A DNA stretch of 64,000 bases from JAXGYV01 sp040772045 (GCA_040772045.1 JAXGYV010000010.1:1-64000); one strand, 5' to 3'. Numbered from the stretch's first letter, positions 51,131-59,466 are shown. Notes: generated by a model not told the origin, from the sequence alone. A program made the numbers and translations.

Positions 51131-51946
51131 GTGGACACACTGCGCACCCTCGACCCAGTGCTTCAGGCCCTGCTCGCCGGGTGTATGACGTGGGGCCTCA
51201 CGGCGCTCGGCGCGGCGGTGGTCTTCTTCTTCCGCGGCTACAGCAAGCGAATGCTGGACGCCATGCTCGGAGCCGCGGCCGGCGTGATGATCGCCGCCAG
51301 TTTCTGGTCGCTCCTGGCGCCGGCTATCGCCCTGGCCGAAGAGGACCCTGGGGGCCCGCCAGCGTGGCTGCCCGCGCTCCTCGGCTTCCTGGCCGGCGGC
51401 CTCTTCCTGCGCCTCATCGATCGCCTCCTCCCTCATCTCCACCGCGACCTGCCGCTCTCCGCCGCCGAGGGACCACCGACACGCCTGCGCCGAACACAGC
51501 TCCTGGTGCTGGCCATTACCTTGCACAACATCCCCGAGGGCCTTGCCGTGGGAGTAGCCTTTGGAGCCGCGGGCAGCGAGCTGCACGGTACATCCCTCGG
51601 CGCGGCCTTCGCGTTGGCGCTGGGTATCGGCCTGCAGAACCTCCCCGAGGGGACCGCCGTGTCCATGCCCTTGCACCGCGAGGGGCTCTCACGAGCGCGG
51701 AGCTTCTGGTGGGGCCAGCTCTCAGCGATCGTTGAACCCATCGCCGCCGTCATCGGAGCATTCGCCGTGACTCATGCCCAGGCCTCGCTGCCGTACGCTC
51801 TCGCCTTCGCCGCGGGAGCTATGATTTTCGTGGTGGTGGAAGAACTGGTACCCGAGGCGCAGGGGGGCCAGCACAGCCACCTGGCCACACTGGCCACCCT
51901 GGGGGGCTTTGCCCTCATGATGCTCCTCGACGTAGCGCTGAGTTGA
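51131..51946 (+). CDS. ZIP-family divalent metal transporter (GufA type)
   Basis: This 271-aa protein has eight predicted helices. The metal-binding helices carry TLHNIPEGLAVGVAFG and IGLQNLPEGTAVSMP, the two hallmark motifs of the ZIP/GufA group, with a metal-site Glu in VVVEELVPEAQ. It probably imports zinc, iron or manganese. The GTG start (VDTLRTLDPVL) is chosen; an extension back into the HATPase gene adds only low-complexity sequence. A strong hairpin follows. Confidence 0.9.
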   Translation: MDTLRTLDPVLQALLAGCMTWGLTALGAAVVFFFRGYSKRMLDAMLGAAAGVMIAASFWSLLAPAIALAEEDPGGPPAWLPALLGFLAGGLFLRLIDRLLPHLHRDLPLSAAEGPPTRLRRTQLLVLAITLHNIPEGLAVGVAFGAAGSELHGTSLGAAFALALGIGLQNLPEGTAVSMPLHREGLSRARSFWWGQLSAIVEPIAAVIGAFAVTHAQASLPYALAFAAGAMIFVVVEELVPEAQGGQHSHLATLATLGGFALMMLLDVALS

Positions 51947-51965
51947 AGTACGGATGCGCTGCGTC

Positions 51966-51995
51966 GCCGCGCTCGCACTACTGAGCGAGCGCGGC
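51966..51995 (+). terminator. Hairpin terminator after the ZIP transporter gene
   Basis: A perfect 10-bp stem GCCGCGCTCG/CGAGCGCGGC encloses ten loop bases and begins 20 bases after the stop. It separates the ZIP gene from the SpoIIE-type gene. Confidence 0.65.
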
Positions 51996-52089
51996 CTTAC
52001 GAACAGGCGCATCGCCCTCGGCAGCCCTCCGGCTATTGAGCGCCCGGCCACTCTTGTCTAGAGTAGTGTTCCTCTACTAGGGGGTGGGC

Positions 52090-53250
52090 GTGGGCAGCGA
52101 ACGCTATCTCACGATCCTCGCCTATCGGGTGCGCGCCCAGCACTGGCTGGCACTCGCGCTGGCGGTGGTGATCGAAGTGGCGGTGCTCGTTCCTCTGGGC
52201 AGCCTTCTGCCACCACGTCACATCCTGAGCATCGCCGGATCGCTCATCGCGGTGATCGTGGTGGTAACCGGTATGCTCGCCGGCCCTCTCATGGGGCTGC
52301 TGACCGGCACGAGCGGGGGGATCGTCTTCTTCTTCACGGTGGCGCACCTCGGCGAGGTGTCCAGTGGCCCAACAGTGATGATCGCCGCCGGCCTGTGGGC
52401 CATCTCGGGGGTCATCTGCGGCGTGATCGCCGACGCCCTGCGTCGCAGCGCTGCGCAACGCCGGCGGCTCGCCGTCTCGCTCGCCCGAGAGGAGGCAACT
52501 CGACGGGCCCACGAGGAGCGCGCTCGGCTGGCTGCCACACTGACGGCGAGCCTTTTACCCCGCCTGCCCGACACTCACGCGGACCTCGAGCTCATCAGCC
52601 TGTACAGACCGGGCGAACGGCGTCTCAGCCTCGGCGGCGACTTCATGGACGCCGTACCTCTGCCCGGCGACAAGCTCGCCGTCATCATCGGCGACGTTGC
52701 CGGCCACGGGCCCGCCGCCGCCGCCCTCGGCGCCAGCCTGCGCGCCAGCTGGCGCTCGTTGATCCTCGCCGGCGTCCCTTCGGACCAGCTCATCGCCACG
52801 CTCAATTCACTGGTGCTGCTGGAGCAGCAGCCCGAGATCTACGCCACCGCGTGCCTCGGCTGGATAGATCCGAGGGAGGGCCGCGCCACCCTCCTCTCCG
52901 CGGGACACCCGAAACCGTTCCTGATCGCCCACACACCCACACGGATCGAAGTGGCGAGCTCGCTACCCCTCGGCGTGCTGGAGACCGCCGACTGGCAGCC
53001 GGGCAGAGTCCCGCTGCCTCGACGGTGGAGCCTGTTCTTCTACACCGACGGCCTCACCGAGGGAAATGCATGGCCGGCCGCCGCCGAGCGCTACGGGGAG
53101 AAGCGGTTGATGACGCTTCTCTGCAACGGCTCGTTCGGCTACCTCGACCAGACCGCCCTCAAGCAACTGGTAGAGGAGATCACGCGTGCCAACGGTTCGC
53201 CGCTGCCCGACGATGTCGCCGTCCTGGTTGTTCGCGGGCAAAGCCCTTAG
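52090..53250 (+). CDS. Membrane-anchored SpoIIE-type PP2C serine phosphatase
   Basis: This is a 386-aa protein. Three N-terminal hydrophobic segments (about residues 15-120) are followed by a short coiled coil (RRRLAVSLAREEATRRAHEE). A SpoIIE/RsbU PP2C domain comes next: LGGDFMDAVPLPGDKLAVIIGDVAGHGPAAA holds the metal Asp residues (seen as GGDFMD and GDVAGHG), then LLSAGHPKPFLI, FYTDGLTE and PDDVAVLVVR. The start is the second GTG, six bases after AGGGGG. It probably dephosphorylates a STAS antagonist in a partner-switching stress pathway with the HATPase kinase nearby. Confidence 0.9.
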   Translation: MGSERYLTILAYRVRAQHWLALALAVVIEVAVLVPLGSLLPPRHILSIAGSLIAVIVVVTGMLAGPLMGLLTGTSGGIVFFFTVAHLGEVSSGPTVMIAAGLWAISGVICGVIADALRRSAAQRRRLAVSLAREEATRRAHEERARLAATLTASLLPRLPDTHADLELISLYRPGERRLSLGGDFMDAVPLPGDKLAVIIGDVAGHGPAAAALGASLRASWRSLILAGVPSDQLIATLNSLVLLEQQPEIYATACLGWIDPREGRATLLSAGHPKPFLIAHTPTRIEVASSLPLGVLETADWQPGRVPLPRRWSLFFYTDGLTEGNAWPAAAERYGEKRLMTLLCNGSFGYLDQTALKQLVEEITRANGSPLPDDVAVLVVRGQSP

Positions 53251-53286
53251 AGGCTGTGGCGGTGCAGAGACACCAGCCACAGCCTC
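53250..53286. terminator. Bidirectional terminator between spoIIE-like and encapsulin genes
   Basis: The perfect 11-bp arms GAGGCTGTGGC/GCCACAGCCTC start at the last base of the stop codon. An inner GGTG/CACC pairing extends the stem with one bulged A. It lies between two convergent genes. Confidence 0.75.
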
Positions 53287-53323
53287 GAAGGTACCCGTTG
53301 GTCTCCCAGGCTCCACGAGACGC

Positions 53324-54124
53324 TCACGCGGGCTTGCCAAGCACGCAGACAGCCTGCGGCACCGCCAGGCGCAAGGCGAGCGACTCAGACACGGAGAGCT
53401 GCAGCAAGCCACCCTCCTGAGGGCCTACAAACCCTAGTTTGAGATCCTGTCCGATCACGAGGTGGGCAAACTCCTTGCCCGCCTGCACGATCACTCCACC
53501 GTGACCCAGCCCAGGCGCCTTGATCACGCCGGCGGTGGCGATGGAGCGAACCGCGTCCAGCTCGCTGACGGCTGCCGTCTCGAACCGTCGCAACAGCAGG
53601 TTGTAGCGCGCGGGACCTAACGCCAGCGCGTACGGTCCATGGAACCCCGCCTCATCCAACGACGTCACGGCGGCGATCAAGTCGCCCTGCGCGACACCTA
53701 CACTGGTCCAATCGGAGAGACGAGCCCGCAGTACACCCGAGGCGGTGAGCAGCCCAGGAGCGTGCTCGCCGCCACGGAAAACCAGGTCGTCTTCCTTACG
53801 TGCTACCGCAAGCGTCGCGGTTACCAGCGGCGAGAGGTCAAGGGAAGACGGTTCGCGCTCGAAGGCCGCGATGTCGCGGCCTGGCAAAACGAACGTCTGA
53901 TAAACATACGCGAGCGGAAGGCTCGCGGCGATGGAGACTCCGTCGCCGACCTCTTCATCGGCCAGGCTCACCTGTTTCAAGCCAAGCCCGAACGGGCCGT
54001 CGAGCTCGAGCAGCCGACGCCCCACCAGCTCGCCGCGCGCCACGCCGAGCATGGTATGGTCGAGCACCTGCCACAACTCCTCGCCAATTGGTGAATCGTC
54101 TCTTCCCAACAGCGCGTCACTCAT
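53324..54124 (-). CDS. Family 1 encapsulin shell protein
   Basis: This is a 266-aa HK97-fold protein that self-assembles into a nanocompartment. It follows the linocin-M18/encapsulin pattern: an N-terminal helix LLGRDDSPIGEELWQVLDHT, GRRLLELDGPFGLGLKQV, the E-loop region and a C-terminal domain with GPYALALGPARYNLLLRR, TAGVIKAPGLGHGGVIVQ and LIIGQDLKLGFVG-like VIGQDLKLGFVG. The ATG has GGAAGGAG six bases ahead. It lies 31 bases after a ferritin-like gene whose product ends in a cargo-loading peptide, so it should enclose that cargo and store iron. Confidence 0.95.
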   Translation of the reverse strand: MSDALLGRDDSPIGEELWQVLDHTMLGVARGELVGRRLLELDGPFGLGLKQVSLADEEVGDGVSIAASLPLAYVYQTFVLPGRDIAAFEREPSSLDLSPLVTATLAVARKEDDLVFRGGEHAPGLLTASGVLRARLSDWTSVGVAQGDLIAAVTSLDEAGFHGPYALALGPARYNLLLRRFETAAVSELDAVRSIATAGVIKAPGLGHGGVIVQAGKEFAHLVIGQDLKLGFVGPQEGGLLQLSVSESLALRLAVPQAVCVLGKPA

Positions 54125-54155
54125 GGGTATCTCCTTCCGTCGGCGCACGGCGCGA

Positions 54156-54566
54156 TCACGAGCGCAGCGAGCCGAGCGTGGGTTCGTCCTTCGCGAGAGA
54201 AGGTGCCTGTGCGGCGGGGCCAGCACCTGGCGCCTCGTCCGCGGCCACCCCGGGCTCGCGCCCGACAGCCACGGCCGCCGCCATGGCGTCCACCTCTGCT
54301 CCGCCCGAGGCAAGCCACTGGTCCTCGTCGCCGGTGAGAATGCTCAGCAGGCGCATGAACTCGCCGATGTGCTCACGTTCTTCGTTGGCGATGTCCGTCA
54401 GCACCTGCTTGGCCAGTGGGTCGTCGACTGCCTCAGCGTGAGCCATGTACAGACTGGTCGCCTCCTGCTCCGCCGCGATGTCCAGTCGAATGGCCCGAAT
54501 GAGCTCCTCTTTGCTGAGCGTCCTTCCAGGTACAGCCTGACTAAAGGGGTTCACGAACTCGGGCAC
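54156..54566 (-). CDS. Encapsulated ferritin-like cargo protein (EncFtn)
   Basis: This is a 136-aa two-helix demi-ferritin. The ferroxidase residues expected for EncFtn are visible: Glu33 (DIAAEQEATSLY), Glu63 and His66 (NEEREHIGEF). After a Pro/Ala-rich flexible linker the C-terminus is DEPTLGSLRS, which matches the encapsulin targeting peptide consensus (LxVGSLRG-like). The GTG start has GGAAGGAG six bases ahead; a longer reading adds an Arg-rich stretch with no family match. It is the first gene of the encapsulin operon. It oxidises Fe(II) for mineralisation inside the shell. Confidence 0.93.
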   Translation of the reverse strand: MPEFVNPFSQAVPGRTLSKEELIRAIRLDIAAEQEATSLYMAHAEAVDDPLAKQVLTDIANEEREHIGEFMRLLSILTGDEDQWLASGGAEVDAMAAAVAVGREPGVAADEAPGAGPAAQAPSLAKDEPTLGSLRS

Positions 54567-54684
54567 GGCTGGCTCCTTCCTCTGTTCTCGTAGGCTCCTC
54601 CGGAGGGCCCAGCGGCTCTCTCGCAAGGTATGGTCCCACTCACGCGACCGTCTTGAACCCCATGACCGTCACATGAATTGGGAT

Positions 54685-54700
54685 CCCGTGAGAGAACGGG
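54685..54700. terminator. Small hairpin between ferritin-like and EncFtn genes
   Basis: A short stem CCCGT/ACGGG with loop GAGAGA lies about 120 bases after the ferritin-like stop and 120 before the EncFtn start. It may end transcription of the former or lie in the latter's leader. The evidence is weak. Confidence 0.3.
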
Positions 54701-54802
54701 GACGACCTTGAGCCGCCCGCTGAGGGAGGGGAGAAACCTAGGACGAGCCTTCTGGCCGCGGCGGCGGCGGACGAGCAGCCGCCGGACAGCGCCACGGCAG
54801 CG

Positions 54803-55273
54803 CTAGCGCCCCGGCGACAGGCTGTACAGAGCGCGCAGCAAGCGGTCGCGATGCTCGCCAGATTGGTTGCGCAGCTGATCGAGCACGCGCCGTATCTGCG
54901 GAGTGTCGGTCTCGAAGACCAGGAACGCGCGAGACTCGATCAGCGCCTGCTCGAGGTTCAGAGCGACCGCGAGAGCCTCGCGGAGGCTAGCGGAGCCGTA
55001 CGTCGCCTCCTCAACGGTCTCTCTCACGTACCTCACCGATGCCTGTATGGCCCTCAGACTGAAACGCTCGGTGTCCAGGAACACGTGCACGCCGTCGACC
55101 TGGGCGAGCAGCGTGCGCAAGAGGGCGGCATGACTCTGCTCCTCGTCGGCCAACCCGTGCCACAGGTCCGCCGCCCGGGGGTATTTGAGAGCGTACGTGG
55201 CGTACAGCTCGGCGATGGCTTCCTCGTGTTGCGCCAGCGCCTCAACCACTGCGCTGTGGTCTCTGCCGCTCAT
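54803..55273 (-). CDS. Ferritin-like (rubrerythrin-superfamily) protein
   Basis: This 156-aa all-helical protein has two helical-hairpin halves. The first carries EALAQHEEAIAELYATYA and DEEQSHAALL; the second carries NLEQALIESRAF and GEHRDRLLRAL, giving the E...EExxH pair of a di-iron site. The second half is less canonical. There is no rubredoxin domain and no encapsulin targeting peptide (it ends YSLSPGR). The ATG has GGAAGG nine bases ahead. It lies upstream of the EncFtn/encapsulin genes on the same strand, so a role in iron or peroxide handling is likely. Confidence 0.75.
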   Translation of the reverse strand: MSGRDHSAVVEALAQHEEAIAELYATYALKYPRAADLWHGLADEEQSHAALLRTLLAQVDGVHVFLDTERFSLRAIQASVRYVRETVEEATYGSASLREALAVALNLEQALIESRAFLVFETDTPQIRRVLDQLRNQSGEHRDRLLRALYSLSPGR

Positions 55274-55417
55274 GGTCACCGCCCTTCCGTCGCCCGCCCC
55301 AACACGACCCCTCGTCGCGCGGAGCTTACAGGACGCCCATGGACCGCGGAAGCGTTACCGTAAACTGCACGGGCGACGCCGGAAACCGAGCACACCGCGT
55401 CTGGGCCACCTGTGCTG

Positions 55418-56479
55418 CTAGGCCGGGTAGACCTGTATCTCCGTGGCCTTCACGGCAGCCCATACCTGACCGCCGGCACCCAGGTTCAGATCGGTCAGGG
55501 CGGCCGGCGTGATCTCCCCGACCAGCGATACCGGGCCGTCGATGCGCACGCGAACCCGGTCGCCCGTCACATCGATCGGCTCGGCACTCCCCGGCCAGAC
55601 GTTGCGCGGAGAGCCGTCGGGCCGCGTTCGATACAACGCCACGGCGTGAGGGTGGATCATGGCGAACACCTGGCCGCAACACGGCTCGTCGGCGGCCGCC
55701 ACGAGCCGCTGGCCACCCGGCAGTTCGATCACTCCACCTCCAAGGGCCACGCCGCGGAACAGGTTGAGCCCCACCAGATCGGCCACGTACCGAGACCGGG
55801 GGTGGGCGCTCACCTCCGCCGGTGTGCCGGCCTGACTCACGTGTCCGGCCTCCAGCACGACAAGCTGATCGGCCAGCGTCATCGCCTCGATCGGGTCGTG
55901 CGTTACGAGCACGCAGACGCCCTCGTAGCAGCTCAGATGACGATGCAGCTCCCTGCGCAGCTCCGCACGAGCGCCGGCGTCGAGCGCCGCCAGGGGCTCA
56001 TCGAGCAAGAGCAGCTTTGGCTCCGTCACCAGCGCCCGTGCGAGGGCGACGCGTTGCGCCTGGCCACCCGAGAGCGCCCGCGGCCTCATACGCTCCTTGC
56101 CGGCAAGGCCAACGCGCTCTAACCACTCGCTGGCGCGCCGGCGCGCGTCCGCTCGCGACGCGCCCCGACAGCGCAGCCCGAACGCCACATTCTCGATCAC
56201 CGAGAGATGGGGGAATAACAGGTAGTCCTGGAAGACCATGCCCAACGGTCGCTGCTCGGTGGGCACGTGCACCGCTGTAGCGGTATCCTCGATCACCTTC
56301 TCATCCAACACCACCCTGCCACGCTGCAACGATGTGAGCCCGGCCAGCGCGCGCAGCAGAGTGGTCTTGCCGGCCGCGTTGGGCCCCAGCAGACCGACAA
56401 CCTGCCCCTTGCGAGCGACGATCTGCGCATTTACCTCCAGCGACCCCATGCGCAGGGCTACGTCCGCACGCAGGCTCAT
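55418..56479 (-). CDS. modC: Molybdate ABC transporter ATP-binding protein ModC
   Basis: This is a 353-aa ATPase: Walker A GPNAAGKTTLLRALAG, Q-loop VFQDYLLFPHL, signature LSGGQAQRVALARAL, Walker B LLLLDEPLAALD, switch His VTHD. The C-terminal 70 residues form a TOBE/Mop-type domain (SAEPIDVTGDRVRVRIDG ... VWAAVKATEIQVY) that binds molybdate in ModC proteins. It is the last gene of modABC, 36 bases after modB. Confidence 0.93.
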   Translation of the reverse strand: MSLRADVALRMGSLEVNAQIVARKGQVVGLLGPNAAGKTTLLRALAGLTSLQRGRVVLDEKVIEDTATAVHVPTEQRPLGMVFQDYLLFPHLSVIENVAFGLRCRGASRADARRRASEWLERVGLAGKERMRPRALSGGQAQRVALARALVTEPKLLLLDEPLAALDAGARAELRRELHRHLSCYEGVCVLVTHDPIEAMTLADQLVVLEAGHVSQAGTPAEVSAHPRSRYVADLVGLNLFRGVALGGGVIELPGGQRLVAAADEPCCGQVFAMIHPHAVALYRTRPDGSPRNVWPGSAEPIDVTGDRVRVRIDGPVSLVGEITPAALTDLNLGAGGQVWAAVKATEIQVYPA

Positions 56480-56515
56480 CCGGCTCCCCTCAATCCGCCC
56501 CGGCGTCTCACTCGG

Positions 56516-57463
56516 TCAGTGGCCATGGAACCATCGCCCACGCAAAGCGAGCAGGATGCTCAGTGAGACCACGAGCATGATCAGACTGAGAGCCATGGCC
56601 GCCTCGGGATTGCTCTGTAACGCCAGGTACACGGCTAAGGGCATCGTCTGCGTACTGCCCGGCAAGTTCCCGGCGAAGGTGATGGTAGCGCCGAATTCGC
56701 CCAGCGCACGGGCCCAGCTGAGCGCCGCGCCGGCCCCCAGGGTGGGAGCGATCAGCGGCAGCGTGACCCGCAGGAAGGTGACCCAGCGGCCGGCGCCCAG
56801 CGTGGCTGCCGCGTCCTCGTAACGCTGTCCAAGCGCGCGCAGACCGGCTTCCACGGTGACGATGAGGAAGGGCATGGCGACGAAGGCTTCGGCCATGACG
56901 GCGCCGGCGGTGCTGAACGGCAGGGTGACACCGAAGGCCCGCTCGAGCCACTGCCCAAGCAGGCCATGGCGGCCGAACGCCAGCAGGAGCGCGACGCCCC
57001 CCACTACCGGCGGTAGCACCATCGGCAGCATGACCAGCGCACGTACCACGTTGCGCCCGGGGAAGCTCACGCGAGCCAGCAGCCAAGCCAGCGGCACCCC
57101 GATGACGATAGATACGGCCACCGCGCTCACCGAGCACTGCAGTGAGAGCCGCAGAGCGGTGAGCACACCAGGCGCGCCCAGGTCGGCCGGCAGGTTTCGC
57201 CACGGGGTACGAAGTACCAGGCCGATCAGGGGAATCGCCAGAAACGCGACCGCGAGCGCCGCCAGCGGTACGAAACCGAGCGGCGCCCTCCGCCGGACGC
57301 CGCGGAACCGCCACATCGAGCGGCACACGCTCGCTTCTCCACCCGCGGAAGCCGTTGGGGAGGCCGCTATGAGCGCCTCACTTGGTTGCTCAGCGGAGGC
57401 CGCGGCACGGGCATTCTCCCGCGCCGCGGCCTCCGCGCGTCCTTGGGTTAACTCTAAGGTCAC
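56516..57463 (-). CDS. modB: Molybdate ABC transporter permease ModB
   Basis: This is a 315-aa permease with five to six helices and the EAA-type motif EDAAATLGAGRWVTFLRVTLP. ALGEFGATITFAGNLPG, characteristic of ModB, lies near the C-terminus. The GTG overlaps the modA stop (GTGA). It has an unusual Ala/Glu-rich N-terminal extension of about 50 residues before the first helix. An internal ATG (57316) would give the usual length, but the overlap supports the longer form. Confidence 0.92.
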   Translation of the reverse strand: MTLELTQGRAEAAARENARAAASAEQPSEALIAASPTASAGGEASVCRSMWRFRGVRRRAPLGFVPLAALAVAFLAIPLIGLVLRTPWRNLPADLGAPGVLTALRLSLQCSVSAVAVSIVIGVPLAWLLARVSFPGRNVVRALVMLPMVLPPVVGGVALLLAFGRHGLLGQWLERAFGVTLPFSTAGAVMAEAFVAMPFLIVTVEAGLRALGQRYEDAAATLGAGRWVTFLRVTLPLIAPTLGAGAALSWARALGEFGATITFAGNLPGSTQTMPLAVYLALQSNPEAAMALSLIMLVVSLSILLALRGRWFHGH

Positions 57464-58269
57464 CGCGTGGCAGGTGGTAGGAAGCCGAACTTCTGGAGCA
57501 CCTGCTGCCCCTTGTCCGCGAGTACCCAGTCCACGAACGCTTGCGCGGCGTCCGCATGCTCACTCGAGGTCACGGAAGCGATGGGATACGTGGCGGTCAC
57601 GTTCTGCGCCTCCGGAATGTCGACCTCATCGATCGCGCCATCGGCAGCGCTCACGTCGGTGACGTACACGATGCCGGCGTCGCCCTCGCCCAGCGAGATC
57701 TTGGTAACGACGCCCTTGACCGTGTTCTCCAGCGAGACGGGCTTCACGGTTACGCTGGCGCCGGCGAGGATCTCGGCCGCATACTTGCCCGCGGGCACCT
57801 CGGGAGCGGCGAGAACGACCTTGAGATCCGTCCGCGCCAAGTCGCTCAGGCCGCTGATCCCCTGGGGATTGTCTGGCGCCACCGCGATGGCCAGCTTGTT
57901 CTGAGCGAACACTTTCTGGGCACCGACGAACTTAGCCACCCGCTCCATATTCCTCACGTCGGCCGAGGCGAACACATCTGCCGGTGCTCCCTGCTCGATC
58001 TGCATGGCCAAGTCCTGACTGCCAGCGAAGTTGAACACTACCTCGATGGTGGGGTTCGCCGCCATGAACTCGGTGCCTATCTCCGTGAATACCTCTGTCA
58101 GAGAGGCCGCGGCGAACACGGTGATCTTGGTAGTGGTGGCCGCGGAAGAGGACGCTGCCGTGTCGGCGGACTTCTCGGCGGCGCCGCACCCGGCGACCAG
58201 CCAGCTGAGGGTCATAACACAGACGAGCAGCGCGGCAAAGCGAGCTCTGCGGGGACGGGGAAATGTCAT
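57460..58269 (-). CDS. modA: Molybdate-binding lipoprotein ModA
   Basis: This is a 269-aa periplasmic-type binding protein. The signal peptide ends in lipobox LVAGC near residue 28, followed by a Ser/Ala/Thr linker. The mature part has ITVFAAASLTEVFTEIG, FAGSQDLAMQIEQGAPADVF and a C-terminal FLPPATR, all as in ModA. The ATG has GAGGAGG five bases upstream and also overlaps the stop of a small upstream reading frame. It binds molybdate (or tungstate) for ModBC. Confidence 0.94.
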   Translation of the reverse strand: MTFPRPRRARFAALLVCVMTLSWLVAGCGAAEKSADTAASSSAATTTKITVFAAASLTEVFTEIGTEFMAANPTIEVVFNFAGSQDLAMQIEQGAPADVFASADVRNMERVAKFVGAQKVFAQNKLAIAVAPDNPQGISGLSDLARTDLKVVLAAPEVPAGKYAAEILAGASVTVKPVSLENTVKGVVTKISLGEGDAGIVYVTDVSAADGAIDEVDIPEAQNVTATYPIASVTSSEHADAAQAFVDWVLADKGQQVLQKFGFLPPATR

Positions 58270-58529
58270 GGTTGCCTCCTCTGGTGTGAACGTCGGATCG
58301 TCTGCACCGCACCACGACCCCGGGTCTTCGTGGCAACGGGTGTAGTCGCAAGGGCCGGGACAGACGATGGCAACGTGCCGAGGAAGGCGACGACATCACG
58401 CCACCGCCGAGCTGGCAGTGGACGTGCTCCTCGCTCGTATTCCGTACGCCATTGGCTGGCCGCTACGGCGAGCCGCCCACGCAGGCCAGCCAGAGCGGCC
58501 CGGCCGCGCACGGCCGGACGATGCTTCAT
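58266..58529 (-). CDS. Small basic leader ORF coupled to modA, unknown
   Basis: This possible 87-aa protein is rich in Arg and Ala (starts MKHRPAVRGRAALAG). It resembles no family that I know. Three things support it. AAAGGAG lies eight bases before its ATG. Its stop overlaps the modA ATG (ATGA). The structured leader upstream of modABC ends exactly at its SD, not at modA's. Against it: modA has its own strong SD, and the composition is low-complexity. It may be a translated leader rather than a functional protein. Confidence 0.35.
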   Translation of the reverse strand: MKHRPAVRGRAALAGLRGRLAVAASQWRTEYERGARPLPARRWRDVVAFLGTLPSSVPALATTPVATKTRGRGAVQTIRRSHQRRQP

Positions 58530-58539
58530 GCCCCTCGCT

Positions 58540-58681
58540 CCTTTCCAAGCACGCGGAGGTCCGGGCGTTTCCACCACAGGCCCACGACGGCGCTCTCGCG
58601 CCGCCCCATGGTCTCTCCATGGTACGGCCCCGTACCCATAGCAGATGCCGTAGGGCGCGGGGCTCGGAGTAAGGTACGACT
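58540..58681 (-). ncRNA. Structured modABC leader, candidate Moco riboswitch
   Basis: Downstream of a strong promoter, the leader RNA folds into successive hairpins: GGTACGG/CCGTACC (58621-58636), CCATGG-AGAGA-CCATGG (58606-58622) and CGGCGC-GAGA-GCGCCG (58588-58603, GNRA loop). Single-stranded-looking blocks CTCCGAGCC (58669-58661), GGTGGAAACGCC (58575-58564) and CCTCCGCGTGCT (58559-58548) resemble conserved stretches I recall from the molybdenum-cofactor riboswitch family (RF01055). The element ends at the AAAGGAG of the small leader ORF, so control of translation is likely. The family call is from memory and needs a covariance search. Confidence 0.55.
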
Positions 58682-58688
58682 GCCTGCT

Positions 58689-58718
58689 ACTGTACCAACG
58701 GCGCGAAACGACGGTCAA
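58689..58718 (-). promoter_or_regulatory. Promoter of the modABC transcript
   Basis: On the minus strand -35 TTGACC (58718-58713) and -10 TACAGT (58694-58689) are separated by 18 bases. This is the best vegetative-type promoter in the window. Transcription would start near 58682, just ahead of the structured leader. Confidence 0.65.
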
Positions 58719-58815
58719 ACCTGCCGCCCCACCGCCGCCGTGCCGTTCACCGCCGCCGTCTTCTATCCCCCGCCCCGCGACGCGGCCTTGGCCCGGGACG
58801 AGGCGCCCGAGTCGA

Positions 58816-59466
58816 CTACCGGTCGCGGAGCGGCTCGCCGGTTTGTTCTTCCCCCGACCGCGCCTGCTCTTCCTCCGCCAGTCGGCGCACTGCTCGCCAG
58901 TCCGATGGCGTGTTGACGTTGAGGAACGGTGCGCTCTCGACAAAGGGCACACGAGCCACCCGCACCAAGGGCAGCAGGTCGAGGATGCTGTGGCGCCCCT
59001 CGGCGAGGAGGCCTCGAGAAGGTCCCAGACAGCGAGGCCCGTACACCGCGTGCAGCGGTTCGAGATGCTGCCCGACGATGGGAAGAGCGACGTCTACGTC
59101 CGAATACGCGCTGAGGACCTTCTCGATAGCGGACGGCGTGGCGAACGCCATGTCGGCGGCCAGCACGAACAGCGGCGCCTGATACCTGGCCAGCGCGGTG
59201 GCGATGGCCGCGAGCGGCGAGCCGGTGAGCTCGTCGAAAAGAATCTCGACTCCCGATGGGGCAGTGGACGGCAGTGGCCTGTCGCGACGCACCGACACCA
59301 CCACTCGCGGGAACACCGCGCGCAACACGGAGACGTTGCGCTCGAGGAGCGTGCTCCCCGCGAGCCGGAGCAGTCGCTTGTCGTGCCCCATCCGCCGGGC
59401 TTCCCCGCCGGCGAGCACCACGCCGATGGTGACCGTCTGGAGTCCTGTCGGTTCCTCGCACACCAC
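58816..59466 (-). CDS. mobA: Molybdenum cofactor guanylyltransferase MobA
   Basis: This is a 216-aa nucleotidyltransferase that attaches GMP to molybdopterin. The N-terminal signature VVLAGGEARRMGHDKRLL is the LAGGxSxRMGxDK motif. LFVLAADMAFATPSAI holds the metal-binding Asp, and NVNTPSDWRAV closes the fold. It is oriented with modABC but separated by the modABC promoter and leader. The start (GTG) lacks a good SD. Its presence implies that the cell uses bis-MGD enzymes such as nitrate or formate dehydrogenases, none of which is in this window. Confidence 0.9.
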   Translation of the reverse strand: MVCEEPTGLQTVTIGVVLAGGEARRMGHDKRLLRLAGSTLLERNVSVLRAVFPRVVVSVRRDRPLPSTAPSGVEILFDELTGSPLAAIATALARYQAPLFVLAADMAFATPSAIEKVLSAYSDVDVALPIVGQHLEPLHAVYGPRCLGPSRGLLAEGRHSILDLLPLVRVARVPFVESAPFLNVNTPSDWRAVRRLAEEEQARSGEEQTGEPLRDR

